From Amorphochlora amoebiformis (Eukaryota; Cercozoa; Chlorarachniophyceae): a DNA stretch of 64,000 nt. Positions 42,717-64,000 of the stretch are shown piece after piece. The notes under the pieces were generated by a model. It saw only the letters and a program-made list of their open reading frames with translations, was not told where the DNA came from and made no database searches. The stretch's first letter is position 1, and the number at the start of each line of letters is the position of its first letter. The translations under genes were made by a program, and so were the position numbers. The stretch lies in the NCBI GenBank assembly GCA_054601695.1, contig BAAHQB010000269.1, positions 124,001 through 188,000 of the forward strand, written 5' to 3'.

Positions 42717-43511
42717 GCATTGCTAAAGGCACACACAGTATCCATGTACATGCCTACCATATTGACAAGCACGTATTGTATTAGTTGGCGTTCTCAGCAT
42801 CTGATACAGCATATCGATCCCCTGATCCCGCAATGGATGTTTCTGGTCCAATACCTGTTTTAATCGGTGAATGATATCAGTCATATAATATTATATACAT
42901 TTCTTCTGTGGGATTTAAAGGTTACACAGTAGGAGAAAAGTGTTATTCAATCAAAACAAGACTTACGTCCCCTATTTCCTCAAACGACCACCGTCCGAAA
43001 GCCTGACAAAAGTGTAAACGAATGCTTCATTTTGGTTTTCGCGCCTTCAGTATCACCCCCCCCGGGAGCCCCTCCCTTCTCTCTCCTCCCATATCTCCCA
43101 TCCGAAGGAATGTCGTTTAATACCCCCTCCACCATCTGAGCGCTTTCGGACAGCTACGACAAACCCACGGACAACCCGCGAACCCCTATGCCGAGAGGGA
43201 TCGGATGCCTACCCCACGAATTTCTCGTACATCTGGCCCTGAAAAGGACCAATCCGAAATTTTGACAAATTACCCTCCTTTCCCTTTGAGGGAAATTCAG
43301 TAGGAGGGGTGGCGAAAGCTCACTTGAACCTTGGAGGAAGCGGAAACCAATGAAGGAAGACGAAAAGTACCTTTGGCAGATACGATTCGGGAGGGAGCGT
43401 TGGATGCCCTTTGATATCGTATTGCTCGAGGTGCAACGTTGTGTCTTCCGCGGCTTCAACCACGGCTGGAGAGGGCGACGGCGATATGGATGATCGCTTC
43501 ACGTCCGCCAT
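38841..43511 (-). CDS. RSPH14: RSPH14-like radial-spoke head protein with armadillo repeats
   Basis: Minus-strand exons: 43511-43371, 43002-42967, 42854-42758, 42302-42238, 41952-41883, 41520-41450, 41031-40921, 40475-40383, 40247-40221, 40077-40018 (may start at 40102), 39271-39095, 38927-38841. They total 1035 nt, about 344 aa, close to the human RSPH14 length. The N-terminus [15 protein letters not shown] is followed across exon 2 by [10 protein letters not shown], recalling the AFGRRALPKL stretch of RSPH14/RTDR1. Successive 40-residue helical repeats follow: [96 protein letters not shown]. The start ATG is 151 bp from the separase start. RSPH14 sits in the axonemal radial spoke, so the organism should have a motile flagellum in some stage. 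The small exon 40247-40221, the start of the next one and the last exon are the least certain. A different ARM protein remains possible. Confidence 0.68.
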
Positions 43512-43662
43512 CTTGTCTGGAGTTGTGGAAACGGTAAGTTGTTGACACGTGTCTCATGCATAAGATATCTCGTTAGCATTTTCTAATATAGACTACCATT
43601 GCCGAAGTATTAACGGAATCCACACATTCGAAGTAAAAGGTCGGCTGTGGCGAGCCGTTGTG
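43512..43662. promoter_or_regulatory. Bidirectional promoter between the RSPH14-like gene and separase
   Basis: A 151-bp gap between divergent start codons. It contains the perfect palindrome GACACGTGTC at 43544-43553, preceded by T, giving TGACACGTGTC. The TGACAC half-site and the ACGT core are shared with the TIM50/CDPK7 promoter. Whether it is a transcription-factor site is inference. Confidence 0.62.

Positions 43663-64000
<20,338 letters not shown>

Overview
This is eukaryotic nuclear DNA. Gene density is low, coding segments are very short (many 15-110 bp), and they are separated by GT-AG introns built largely of (TA)n, with some (CA)n, (CT)n and telomere-like repeats. Nearly all long open frames in the window are artefacts of these repeats. 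By joining exon-like islands with canonical splice sites and matching reading phases, I reconstruct five protein genes. The proteins point to a flagellated alveolate, probably an apicomplexan or close myzozoan relative. The main evidence is a CDPK7-type kinase (EF-hand region, PH domain, C-terminal kinase), supported by a radial-spoke protein of flagella. The species is not identifiable from this sequence alone.

Layout from left to right, strictly alternating in strand: (1) 483-22776, plus strand, a DOCK-family Rho GEF whose 5' end lies outside the window, with about 70 small exons; (2) 24487-32302, minus, TIM50 of the mitochondrial presequence translocase, 9 exons, 311 aa, closed; (3) 32435-36794, plus, a CDPK7-like kinase, 5 exons, 666 aa, closed; (4) 38841-43511, minus, an RSPH14-like armadillo-repeat radial-spoke protein, 12 exons, about 344 aa; (5) 43663-64000, plus, separase, cut by the right edge just before its catalytic His/Cys region. 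Divergent pairs share very short promoters (132 and 151 bp) that both contain a TGACAC/GTGTCA inverted pair with ACGT. Convergent pairs are separated by about 1.7 and 2.0 kb of DNA that is unusually rich in CTAG. The first of these gaps also holds a near-perfect inverted repeat of about 820 bp.

The genes have housekeeping, signalling and cell-cycle roles (Rho-type GTPase activation, mitochondrial import, calcium/lipid signalling, axoneme, chromatid separation). They do not form an operon or a common pathway. Most of the novelty is in the non-coding DNA: introns whose two ends are mutually complementary, a family of about 230-280 bp elements with inverted ends, a 1 kb pyrimidine tract, a compound minisatellite and a partially duplicated exon. 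I found no rRNA, CRISPR array or convincing functional tRNA. Exon borders were assigned by eye from splice consensus and phase and need RNA evidence.
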